From the NCBI RefSeq assembly GCF_018255755.1, contig NZ_CP073766.1:806001-870000 (forward strand): a stretch of DNA of 64,000 bases. The letters are read 5' to 3'. Numbering within the stretch: the first letter of the stretch is position 1; every line of letters starts with the position of its first letter. This document shows, in pieces, positions 1 through 6,721 of this stretch. The position numbers were made by a program, and so were the translations under genes. The DNA is from Chitinophaga sp. HK235 (lineage in GTDB: Bacteria > Bacteroidota > Bacteroidia > Chitinophagales > Chitinophagaceae). The notes under the pieces were generated by a model, which saw only the letters and a program-made list of their open reading frames with translations, had not been told where the DNA came from and searched no databases.

Positions 1-185
1 CTCAGCTGCAGGTAGCGCATATCATCCACAGCCCGGCGTAACAAGGCGTCGAAGCCCGGCGGAAATACATGCTGACCGCGATTGATAAACTTATAACGGG
101 CACGGGCCTTCGGAAACAGTTTTATCACACAGTGCTGCATGGTAAATTTGTAGAAGTCATTGTCCAGAATAGCGTTTAATATCAT
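1..185 (-). CDS. pncB: nicotinate phosphoribosyltransferase, N-terminal part
   Basis: The complement opens with ATG at 185 and stays open to the window edge, giving about 61 residues; the rest lies outside. The stretch LDNDFYKFTMQ at residues 7-17 is the family's N-terminal signature, followed by a basic run and FINRGQ. The enzyme joins nicotinate to PRPP, with ATP hydrolysis, to make nicotinate mononucleotide in cytoplasmic NAD salvage. Seen: the signature and an open frame. Known: this motif is characteristic of PncB/NAPRTase. Catalytic residues downstream cannot be checked. It is divergent from the next gene. Confidence 0.85.
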   Translation of the reverse strand, partial: MILNAILDNDFYKFTMQHCVIKLFPKARARYKFINRGQHVFPPGFDALLRRAVDDMRYLQL

Positions 186-214
186 AACCTGCGGTTTATA
201 TAATAATTATACCA

Positions 215-222
215 TATTTTTG
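215..222 (+). promoter_or_regulatory. -7 promoter element (TATTTTTG)
   Basis: Matches the Bacteroidota -7 consensus TAnnTTTG and ends 24 nt before the ATG at 247. No convincing TTTG lies at the usual -33 distance, so this is only a candidate. Confidence 0.35.
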
Positions 223-246
223 CGTTCTTAATCATATCCATTCAAA

Positions 247-642
247 ATGAAACAAATCAAAGTTAAATTCCCCCTTAACCCACAGGAAACCGTTTTGTTC
301 AAAGTAAACGGATCCTACCTCAAAAGCAAATGGAAAGCAGAACAGGCGGCATTATGCCTGACTAATGAGCGGATCGTGATGGAAGGTAAACCCATGTTGA
401 TGTTTTTCCTGTTTGGTATTATTGGCTGGTTGTTGACCAGAACAAAAAAAGCCAAAGAGTTCCCGCTGACAGATATTACGAACTTCAGCCGTGGCAAACA
501 GGGCTTCAATAAAAAAGTGGCCGTGTTTGAACTGCTGGACGGCAGTACCGTTCGTTTTGCCATCACCGGTAAATGGGAGGTTTTTGAAGCAGCCTACCAT
601 AAAGCTATGATGGACGTGAAACCCTTATTCTCTCTGCATTAA
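247..642 (+). CDS. PH/GRAM-like domain protein
   Basis: A 131-residue protein with the pattern of small bacterial GRAM/PH-like proteins: a beta-rich start, LTNERIVMEGK at about 38-48, a hydrophobic stretch at 50-63 (MFFLFGIIGWLL), then ITNFSRGKQGFNKK and FELLDGSTVRF strands and a C-terminal helix. The hydrophobic stretch could be a membrane-touching hairpin. There is no signal peptide or catalytic motif. Its stop lies 2 nt from the stop of the convergent zinc-ribbon gene. The exact function is unknown; the domain assignment rests on pattern only. Confidence 0.6.
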   Translation: MKQIKVKFPLNPQETVLFKVNGSYLKSKWKAEQAALCLTNERIVMEGKPMLMFFLFGIIGWLLTRTKKAKEFPLTDITNFSRGKQGFNKKVAVFELLDGSTVRFAITGKWEVFEAAYHKAMMDVKPLFSLH

Positions 643-644
643 GA

Positions 645-908
645 TTACAATTTCGTTCCGCAATATTTACAATAGTCCGCATTGGCATCGTGTCCTTCAC
701 ACATGCAATGCGGACATATTCTTTGGGCCACTTCCTCTTCTCCCTTCAGTTTGCTCATCTCCACCGTTACAATTCCCGTAGGCACCGCAATGATAGCATA
801 CCCATGATCATGATCAATCATAAAACAAAAACACCGGTATGAATGTTTATTGCGTCCCAGGACTGCAAAAACCATATCAGAAGATATCGGTACATTCGTT
901 ACATCCAT
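645..908 (-). CDS. small zinc-ribbon protein
   Basis: An 87-residue protein whose C-terminus has two CxxC knuckles, C65-x2-C68 and C80-x2-C83, separated by 11 residues. This is a typical rubredoxin-like or zinc-ribbon metal site. The N-terminal 60 residues contain a hydrophobic strand pair (YAIIAVPTGIVTV at about 37-49) and no other known motif. No enzymatic activity is suggested; such proteins usually bind nucleic acid or protein. It stands alone on the minus strand, convergent with the PH-like gene. Confidence 0.6.
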   Translation of the reverse strand: MDVTNVPISSDMVFAVLGRNKHSYRCFCFMIDHDHGYAIIAVPTGIVTVEMSKLKGEEEVAQRICPHCMCEGHDANADYCKYCGTKL

Positions 909-1060
909 ATGAAAGCCTGTATTTTATTTTGCTGAGCTATGGAGACTGCCAGGAACAGAAAAAGTATACCCGTTAGCGTTATTTGTGATAGTGTAGCCAA
1001 AAGAGTATACACAACACTGGAAATAATTTGGCGTTAATCAATAGTGCTTATCTTTATCAT

Positions 1061-1501
1061 ATGCTTACAGAAATACTTATCAACTTATTTGAACGCGACC
1101 TTAGCCGTCTCGAAGAAGAAATAGCAGCCTATGAAACGGAAGCTGCCATCTGGCGTGTACCTCAAGGGATTAAGAACTCAGGAGGTAACCTTTGCCTGCA
1201 TCTCTGCGGCAACCTTCAGCATTTTATCGGTGCTATACTGGGCCATACCGGTTATGTCCGGAACAGAGATCTGGAGTTTAGTGCAAAAGATGTACCCCGT
1301 GAGGAGCTGCTGGCGCTGGTGGGGACAACACGACGTACAGTGCTCACCGTTATCCTGAGCCTTTCTGAAGAAGACCTTGAAAAAATATACCCGGAGAAAG
1401 TGTTGGGGGAAACCACCACGGCCCATTTCCTGGTGCATCTTTGTACACACCTCAGTTATCATCTGGGACAAATCAATTACCATCGCCGGTTAACCCAGTA
1501 A
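1061..1501 (+). CDS. DinB-like four-helix protein
   Basis: A 146-residue protein of the DinB/DUF1572 type: a metal-binding four-helix bundle related to bacillithiol and mycothiol transferases. Histidines fall where the family's metal ligands sit, in LCLHLCGNLQHF (about 48-59) and in HLCTHLSYHLGQ near the C-terminus. I chose ATG 1061; the frame extends upstream only through a TTG at 1028. The PAP2 gene starts 3 nt after the stop, so the two are probably cotranscribed. Substrate and thiol cofactor are unknown. Confidence 0.7.
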   Translation: MLTEILINLFERDLSRLEEEIAAYETEAAIWRVPQGIKNSGGNLCLHLCGNLQHFIGAILGHTGYVRNRDLEFSAKDVPREELLALVGTTRRTVLTVILSLSEEDLEKIYPEKVLGETTTAHFLVHLCTHLSYHLGQINYHRRLTQ

Positions 1502-1504
1502 GTT

Positions 1505-2155
1505 ATGGCACAACCTACTTTTGCCCAGCGTTTCCTGCAGGTGTACCTACAGCTCAGGATGCTGATATGGCCTTTTATTGTGTTGTTGGTTGGGGTGCTG
1601 CTGCTCCGCAGTTTCTATGGGCGGGAAGACATTTATTTTTACATTAACCGGCTGCATACCAGCTGGGGTGATTGGTTGTTTCCTCGTATTACAGAACTGG
1701 GCAGTACTGCAGCCTGTGTGGTGATCTCCCTGCTGTTATTTTTTATCAATAGAAGAATGGGGACCGTGATGGCCGCAGCTTATGTGTTTAACTCCATGGT
1801 CAACTTTGCACTTAAGTTTATGGTATCGTTTCCCAGACCACGTCGTTACTTCGCCCAACGGCTACACGATATTTATTTTGTTCCTGGTGTAGAGGTGCTG
1901 GATAATTTCAGAAGTTTTCCTTCCGGACATAGCGTATGTGCCTTCACAGCAGCCACGGTATTGTCTTACTATGTCAAAAACAAATACTGGTCTTTGTTAT
2001 TCCTCTTGCTGGCTGCGCTGGTAGCCTATTCGCGGATGTATATGAGTCAGCACTTTCTGGAAGACGTAACTGCCGGCGCTACTGAAGGGATTCTGCTGAC
2101 GATGTTAACTGTGATGTATGCTGACGTAACTGATTTTCCTGATCGGGGAAGATGA
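1505..2155 (+). CDS. PAP2 superfamily phosphatase (membrane)
   Basis: A 216-residue membrane protein with all three phosphatidic-acid-phosphatase motifs: K104 to RP at 111-112, PSGHS at 139-143, and SR at 176-177 with H183 and D187. Hydrophobic segments at about 22-36, 70-82, 88-100, 145-155, 162-178 and 190-207 fit the six-helix PAP2 fold with the active site facing the periplasm. The family removes phosphate from lipid phosphates or undecaprenyl diphosphate. Substrate cannot be read from sequence. It follows the DinB-like gene by 3 nt. Confidence 0.85.
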   Translation: MAQPTFAQRFLQVYLQLRMLIWPFIVLLVGVLLLRSFYGREDIYFYINRLHTSWGDWLFPRITELGSTAACVVISLLLFFINRRMGTVMAAAYVFNSMVNFALKFMVSFPRPRRYFAQRLHDIYFVPGVEVLDNFRSFPSGHSVCAFTAATVLSYYVKNKYWSLLFLLLAALVAYSRMYMSQHFLEDVTAGATEGILLTMLTVMYADVTDFPDRGR

Positions 2156-2194
2156 TGTAGTATCATAAATACTTGATTAATGCCTGATTAATGC

Positions 2195-2246
2195 GAAAGG
2201 TTGATATCATCAACCTTTCACTATTTTCGCTCATCAGGAGCATCAG
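2195..2246. repeat. terminator hairpin plus ATCAGGAGCATCAG repeat arm
   Basis: An 11-bp stem (GAAAGGTTGAT at 2195-2205, ATCAACCTTTC at 2209-2219) lies between the convergent PAP2 gene and the next minus-strand gene. It is followed at 2226-2246 by TTCGCTCATCAGGAGCATCA, the core of a repeat seen again at 44591-44748 and 62700-62761. A decayed partner arm (TGCCTGATTAATGCGAAA) sits just left of the hairpin. The right arm is translated as the last residues of the minus-strand gene. Confidence 0.65.
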
Positions 2247-2889
2247 CATCATCATTGAATATCATCGTTGCGATTTGGTACAACATCCCCGGATTCAATC
2301 CTCCATTTAAATCATTTATTCTTCCATTTATTCCTTCATTTGTTTCTCCGTTTATTCCTCCATTCAGCAAGTGGTTGGGAGGTATTATGCCGGGTTTGAA
2401 TTCCAGTGTGGTGGCGTTGTAGGGAGGAGTGGAGGGAATATGCCGATGGGGTTTATAATTGGAGGGTGCTGCAACATAACGGGCCCATAATACTTCATAG
2501 CCGATATAGATCTGGTTTTGTCCTTCCATGACATGGTCTGCATGACCGAGGCAGCATTCATCGGCGGGACCGAGATTTTCAATGAGACGGGTGCGGGTGG
2601 TAGTGCCTACCTGTGTACTGATTACCTGGCGGATGGCGACGGTAATAAAACGGTCTGCGGAGGTATTGCGGAGATTACGCAGGTACCTTGAAATACGAAA
2701 GGAGCTGTTGACAATTCCGGTGATCATAATATGGGCAGCTGCATCTTCACCTTCAGGAGGAGTATATTGCTGCTCAGGCGGTGTAGAGGTGCTGACTGCA
2801 CAGGCTTTATAAATGGCATACCCTGTTATACAGGTAAGAAGGGCCAGGATAAAGTACATATATGGGTTATGATTAAATGTGCGCTTCAA
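2221..2889 (-). CDS. membrane-anchored protein with tetrapeptide-repeat tail
   Basis: A 222-residue protein not assigned to a known family. Residues 10-27 form one N-terminal membrane segment (MYFILALLTCITGYAIY), followed by a proline-rich linker and a 100-residue mixed segment with a Cys pair (ECC). From about residue 172 the sequence becomes Asn/Gly repeats of the form INGx, encoded by a 12-nt imperfect tandem repeat (2299-2370). The last residues (DADAPDERK) are read from a dispersed intergenic repeat, so the C-terminus may be recently acquired or the true end may vary between strains. Coding status is probable, not certain. Confidence 0.5.
   Translation of the reverse strand: MKRTFNHNPYMYFILALLTCITGYAIYKACAVSTSTPPEQQYTPPEGEDAAAHIMITGIVNSSFRISRYLRNLRNTSADRFITVAIRQVISTQVGTTTRTRLIENLGPADECCLGHADHVMEGQNQIYIGYEVLWARYVAAPSNYKPHRHIPSTPPYNATTLEFKPGIIPPNHLLNGGINGETNEGINGRINDLNGGLNPGMLYQIATMIFNDDADAPDERK
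2299..2370. repeat. 12-nt imperfect tandem repeat
   Basis: About six degenerate copies of a 12-nt unit (consensus CCATTTATTCCT on the plus strand) lie inside the minus-strand gene at 2221-2889 and encode (I/L)NGx tetrapeptides. The repeat keeps the reading frame, because the unit is a multiple of three. Confidence 0.6.
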
Positions 2890-3226
2890 ATATACTAATG
2901 ACCAGACGCTCTATTTGTAAACCCAATGTTAATCCAATTATTATGATAATACTATTTTCATATTTACAGATGCTGTATTAACAAAGAAGCCATCTTGTGG
3001 ATGGCTATAAGGGTGATTAACAATTAAATCACAAAAAATACAAAAAGAATACCCCAACTTTGCCTGACTATTTTTTAGGGTGTTTGTAAGCTATGCTCTC
3101 TTTTGACTATATCTGTTTTACCCCAATTTTTTTCCGAGAAAATGCTCCTGCTTCCGATAAACGGAAGGTTTGACTGTCATGTCATTACCAGAAGTATTTA
3201 TCAGAAGAAGCATTTGTGGCAGCGTA
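2890..3226. other. 337-nt gene-free stretch
   Basis: AT-rich spacer between two minus-strand genes. The only structure seen is a weak 7-bp hairpin (AGCCATC at 2988-2994, GATGGCT at 3000-3006) followed by ATAAGG, with no clear T-tract. A 66-codon frame at 3103-3303 overlaps the end of the PAP2 gene and has no family resemblance. Confidence 0.5.
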
Positions 3227-4033
3227 TTATCTGGGAAATAATACTACGCTTAATCCTGCGCTGTGCCATTGTGCATTGTAATAAGGCAGTACTGTCGTAC
3301 TAGCATGCCCGTTAGTGCTGTTCTTAAACAATTTGCGCTGTATCCACGGATATACCCAATACGCGGCTTTGGTACTCAAAATACCAAAACCTGCTCCGGC
3401 CACCACATCACTGAACCAGTGTTTATTATTGTACATTCTTAGTGCTCCTGTAGCAGTAGCGGCAGCATAACCCGCTACGCCATACCAGGGGGATACATCT
3501 TTGTATTCCTGCCGGAGAAATTCTGCGGAAGCGAATGCAGTAGCAGTATGTCCGGATGGAAAAGACAGATTATCGCTGCCATCAGGTCTTACTTCATGAG
3601 AAAGATGTTTTACTGCTTCTACAGATCCGGCAGTAAGCACGGCTGTAATCCCGAGAATAATAGTACGGTCGCGGAAATTATGTTTCCCATGTATACCCGC
3701 CGCATTCAGCACATACACTGCAGCTACGGGTGTATATTGCAGATAGTTGTCAATACTGGTATGGAAATCAGGATTATGTTCTATTAATTCCTTATTGGTG
3801 GAGTGATTGAGATCTACCAGGGAATGCATGTTCAGGGCTGCAAAACCGTAACCGATCATCACTGCCGGTACTACCAGACCAGCGGCGGTACTACGAATAG
3901 CCGGTGGGGGTGTTACGGTCAGGTGAAAAGTATCTTTAACGGTTTGAGAGAGGGAATCTGCCTTCATCTGGGCTTTTAAAGTGCTGGTCATGGTGCCCAG
4001 GGCCAGGCCAGTTGTAAGTATCATCTTTTTCAT
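3227..4033 (-). CDS. secreted PAP2 family phosphatase
   Basis: A 268-residue protein with a signal peptide (residues 1-21, ending LKAQ) and PAP2 motifs K142 to RP149-150, PSGHT 159-163, and R199, H205, D209. The segments around 50-65, 125-138 and 185-197 are only moderately hydrophobic, so it is probably periplasmic or loosely membrane-associated, like soluble bacterial acid phosphatases. It is longer than the PAP2 protein at 1505 and not close to it. The family dephosphorylates lipid or small-molecule phosphates; the substrate is unknown. It has its own -7 promoter element. Confidence 0.85.
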   Translation of the reverse strand: MKKMILTTGLALGTMTSTLKAQMKADSLSQTVKDTFHLTVTPPPAIRSTAAGLVVPAVMIGYGFAALNMHSLVDLNHSTNKELIEHNPDFHTSIDNYLQYTPVAAVYVLNAAGIHGKHNFRDRTIILGITAVLTAGSVEAVKHLSHEVRPDGSDNLSFPSGHTATAFASAEFLRQEYKDVSPWYGVAGYAAATATGALRMYNNKHWFSDVVAGAGFGILSTKAAYWVYPWIQRKLFKNSTNGHASTTVLPYYNAQWHSAGLSVVLFPR

Positions 4034-4052
4034 GCATCACTCCTTAATTGGC

Positions 4053-4060
4053 CAAAAGTA
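4053..4060 (-). promoter_or_regulatory. -7 promoter element (TACTTTTG) for secreted PAP2
   Basis: Exact match to TAnnTTTG on the minus strand, ending 19 nt before the ATG at 4033. No TTTG is present at 19 nt upstream, so the -33 element is weak. Confidence 0.45.
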
Positions 4061-4092
4061 GCGGGCAATTCTGGAGGAATTCTGTACTTCGT

Positions 4093-4608
4093 TTATTCGC
4101 CTCCACGGTCGGTGATGGAGAAAATCATTTCGGCGGTTTGTTTGGTATACCGGTTATGAAAGATAAAGGTAATCAGAAGACCGAGCAGACAACCTGTGAG
4201 TACTGATATTACCCGGCCTACAGCGGTATCCCACAGATGGGCCCCGGCCTCATGGGTCATTACAATGATGGTGGCTGCCAGTGCCGTACGGGTAGCCGCT
4301 TCCAGTTTGAACAGGTTACATAACACCACTGTCACGCATACGGCTATACTCATCGTGATCAATAGATTGGGATGAAACAACAAAAGCAAAAAACCGGATG
4401 CAGCCCCTATTACATTTGCTTTGATACGGGTCACGGCCAGTGTCATGGCATCAGAGCCATCAGGCGATAAAACCAGCATCACCGATATCAGCACCCACAC
4501 TACATCTTTATAATCCAGCAGCCACGAGAGAAGCAGCACTACCAGTACGCCACTCACACATTTGGCAGCGTAAATCAGTAACCGTTGTAATCTTGCTTTA
4601 TTGACCAT
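4093..4608 (-). CDS. FUSC-family membrane protein
   Basis: A 171-residue protein with four to six hydrophobic segments and the pattern of the FUSC / aromatic-acid-exporter membrane half: an N-terminal helix pair, VLISVMLVLSPDGSDAMTLAVTRIKANVIGAASG (quoted in part: LSPDGSDAMTL, RIKANVIGA), then LFKLEAATRTALAATIIV and a final GRVISVLTGCLLG helix. The R-x-x-G-x-x-x-G pattern recurs twice, as is usual for this fold. It lacks the soluble C-terminal domain of full-length family members, so it resembles the short DUF939-like type. Substrate unknown. Confidence 0.7.
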   Translation of the reverse strand: MVNKARLQRLLIYAAKCVSGVLVVLLLSWLLDYKDVVWVLISVMLVLSPDGSDAMTLAVTRIKANVIGAASGFLLLLFHPNLLITMSIAVCVTVVLCNLFKLEAATRTALAATIIVMTHEAGAHLWDTAVGRVISVLTGCLLGLLITFIFHNRYTKQTAEMIFSITDRGGE

Positions 4609-4678
4609 ACCGCAATGTTAGGACATTTGTTACATATATCGCTTAATGTATATGTAGATTGTTCAGATTGAGTTTTGT

Positions 4679-4686
4679 TACCTTTG
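4679..4686 (+). promoter_or_regulatory. -7 promoter element (TACCTTTG)
   Basis: Exact TAnnTTTG match 26 nt before the ATG at 4713, with ATTG 17 nt upstream as a weak -33 box. It would drive the PCMD lipoprotein and the beta-barrel gene behind it. Confidence 0.5.
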
Positions 4687-4712
4687 GGACTTTTTTTAAT
4701 CAACTGATAACC

Positions 4713-5774
4713 ATGAGACTACGGAAACTATGCTACATGGCAGCTGTTATCGGTTTATTACAGGCCTGTATAAAAGAAGCACCTGTAAATCCCGAGGCTG
4801 ACATTGAAACCTTTGCCGTTGACAAAGAACAACTGACCGGAGATGTGTTTATTGACCATGCTAACGGGACTATTCTGGTGTACCTGACACCTGATGCTTA
4901 CAAACAGGGGATAGCCCCTACACTCACCCTTTCTGCCGGCGCTACCGTTACACCCGCATCCGGCGACTCTATCCACTTTGACAGTACCCACGTAAATCAA
5001 TATGTGGTGACGGCCGCCGACGGCATCCATCAAAAAACCTACAAGGTGGAAGGTATCGATAATGGTCTTTGGAAATGGGACTTTGAAAAGTGGATGCTGA
5101 ATCCTAAAGACAAATACCAATACCTGATCAATGACGACAGCACGGTGCTATGGTCTTCAGGAAACCCTGGCATTGCCATGGCCGGTGTGCCTAAAGACCC
5201 GAAAGAGTATCCGCTCAGAGCTACTACCGATGCCTATCACGGACAATATGCTGCTGAAATGGTAACCCGCAAAGGGACCGCCCTGTCTGGTATTATGGGC
5301 ATCAAACTGTTTGCCGGCTCACTTTTCCTGGGTGTATTTGAAAGCAAGAATGCTCTTACGCAGCCCCTGAAAGCCACACAATTCGGACAGCCGTACCGCG
5401 GAGAACCGCTACGCTTTACCGGCTACTACAAATACCAGCCCGGTGCCAGTTATCAGGACAAGTCCGGTACCATTATCCCGGGCATGACCGATTCCTGCTC
5501 TATTTATGCTATCCTGTATACCGGAACATCCCGACTGGATGCTACTAATATACAGACCTCAGACAGGATCGTCGCAAAAGCGGTTTTACCGGATGGCTCT
5601 GCACGTCCCCAATGGACCCGCTTTGATATCCCGTTTGTCATCACCCGGAAAATCAGCCACTCAGAAAAAATGATGATGGCCATCGTGGCCTCCTCCAGTA
5701 AAGATGGAGACAGCTACAAGGGCGCTATCGGCAGCCGCCTGGTACTGGATAGCCTCCAAATCGTTCACCAATAA
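4713..5774 (+). CDS. PCMD-domain lipoprotein
   Basis: A 353-residue lipoprotein: the lipobox LLQAC places the acylated cysteine at residue 19. Residues 25-115 look like a beta-sandwich (Ig-like, DUF5018-like) of the kind that carries repeated Thr/Val strands. From about residue 120 it matches the PCMD (putative carbohydrate metabolism) fold found in Bacteroidota surface proteins, with the hallmark FTGYYKYQPG and a later FDIPFV strand. The start at 4713 is chosen because it gives the lipobox; an in-frame ATG at 4659 does not. The beta-barrel gene starts 12 nt downstream, suggesting a joint surface function, perhaps glycan binding. No catalytic residues are recognised. Confidence 0.75.
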   Translation: MRLRKLCYMAAVIGLLQACIKEAPVNPEADIETFAVDKEQLTGDVFIDHANGTILVYLTPDAYKQGIAPTLTLSAGATVTPASGDSIHFDSTHVNQYVVTAADGIHQKTYKVEGIDNGLWKWDFEKWMLNPKDKYQYLINDDSTVLWSSGNPGIAMAGVPKDPKEYPLRATTDAYHGQYAAEMVTRKGTALSGIMGIKLFAGSLFLGVFESKNALTQPLKATQFGQPYRGEPLRFTGYYKYQPGASYQDKSGTIIPGMTDSCSIYAILYTGTSRLDATNIQTSDRIVAKAVLPDGSARPQWTRFDIPFVITRKISHSEKMMMAIVASSSKDGDSYKGAIGSRLVLDSLQIVHQ

Positions 5775-5786
5775 TGTTTTGATCCC

Positions 5787-6557
5787 ATGAATATAAAATT
5801 CAAAGGACTGTTGGCCGTTATGCTGTTTACAGCCGGACAACTGTTTGCGCAGGAAAATAACAGTAATAATAAAAATACGCCCACCTTTACACCTGGCCTG
5901 GAACATCGTATTCTGGCCGGGTTTAACTTCGGCGCTACCGCACCGGTAGGATTACCCAACACTATCCGCCGGATCAATAGTTTCTGGCCTGAATTCAGTC
6001 CCTCCCTGGGATATGAACTGTCTTACCGCATTACCTCCAAATGGGGCGCTTCACTGGCGGTAAAACTCGACTATAAGGGAATGGGCACTAAAGATGAGGT
6101 ACAGTATTTCCCTACCATCATTACCACAGAAGATGGAGGCAGCTTTTCGGGTAACTTCAGCGGCAAAAACAAAACAATAGTGCGCAACGCCTATGTAGCT
6201 TTCCCGCTGAACGCCACTTTTACACCTAATGCCAAATGGCGCTTCAGCCTTGGTGGTTATGCCGCATGGCTGTTCAGCTCCAATTTTTATGGTACCGTAT
6301 CCGATGGTTATATCCGCAATGGCGGCCCTACCGGCGAGAAAGTAATCATCGACAAAGCTACCTTCGACTTTGGTATCGATGTACGGAAATTCGATATTGG
6401 TTTGCAAGGCGGCGCCATGCGAAAGGTAGGCCGTAAGCTCGAAGTGATGGGCAACCTATCATGGGGATTAAAGCCCATTTTTCCGGATGACTTTAAAGGA
6501 TTGGATTTCCCATTGTACAATATCTATCTGACACTGGGAGTGGCTTATAAAATCTAA
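5787..6557 (+). CDS. PorT-like outer-membrane beta-barrel protein
   Basis: A 256-residue protein with a signal peptide ending LFAQ (cleavage near residue 21). The mature part is a series of amphipathic strands (for example YELSYRITSKWGASLAVKLDYKG and KWRFSLGGYAAWLF, quoted in part: KWGASLAVKLDYKG) and ends in VAYKI, typical of OmpA/PorT-type barrels of 8-10 strands in Bacteroidota. It is 12 nt behind the PCMD lipoprotein and probably in the same operon. Specific function unknown. A bidirectional terminator follows. Confidence 0.75.
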   Translation: MNIKFKGLLAVMLFTAGQLFAQENNSNNKNTPTFTPGLEHRILAGFNFGATAPVGLPNTIRRINSFWPEFSPSLGYELSYRITSKWGASLAVKLDYKGMGTKDEVQYFPTIITTEDGGSFSGNFSGKNKTIVRNAYVAFPLNATFTPNAKWRFSLGGYAAWLFSSNFYGTVSDGYIRNGGPTGEKVIIDKATFDFGIDVRKFDIGLQGGAMRKVGRKLEVMGNLSWGLKPIFPDDFKGLDFPLYNIYLTLGVAYKI

Positions 6558-6590
6558 GTCCCAGGACTGAAGTCCTGGGCTATATTTGTA
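6558..6590. repeat. CCCAGGAC-TGAA-GTCCTGGG hairpin repeat
   Basis: An 8-bp perfect hairpin (6560-6567 with 6572-6579, loop TGAA) followed by CTATATTTGTA. The same unit with compensating base changes occurs at 57752-57781, directly after metY. Both copies lie immediately downstream of a stop codon. Confidence 0.7.
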
Positions 6591-6620
6591 GGATGTAAGT
6601 ACGGGGGGTATTGAAAATAG

Positions 6621-6651
6621 AAAGCGCGCAAGTTAAGTTCTTGCGCGCTTT
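6621..6651. terminator. bidirectional terminator
   Basis: A 12-bp perfect stem, AAAGCGCGCAAG (6621-6632) with CTTGCGCGCTTT (6640-6651), 7-nt loop, and T-rich sequence on the plus side. It sits between the convergent beta-barrel gene and S10 peptidase. The following 70 nt are a T-rich degenerate run of TTTTTATG/TTTTTGTG units. Confidence 0.85.
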
Positions 6652-6721
6652 GTGTTTTTTGTGTTTATGCTTTTGATGCTTTTTATGTTTTTTGTGATTT
6701 TATGATTTTTTATGATGAGTA

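Noticed and set aside
2299..2370. Possible CRISPR-like array
   Set aside because: The 12-nt units are contiguous, degenerate and in frame with a coding sequence; there are no spacers and no cas genes in the window.
3103..3303. 66-codon open frame on the plus strand
   Set aside because: It overlaps the end of the secreted PAP2 gene and has low-complexity sequence.
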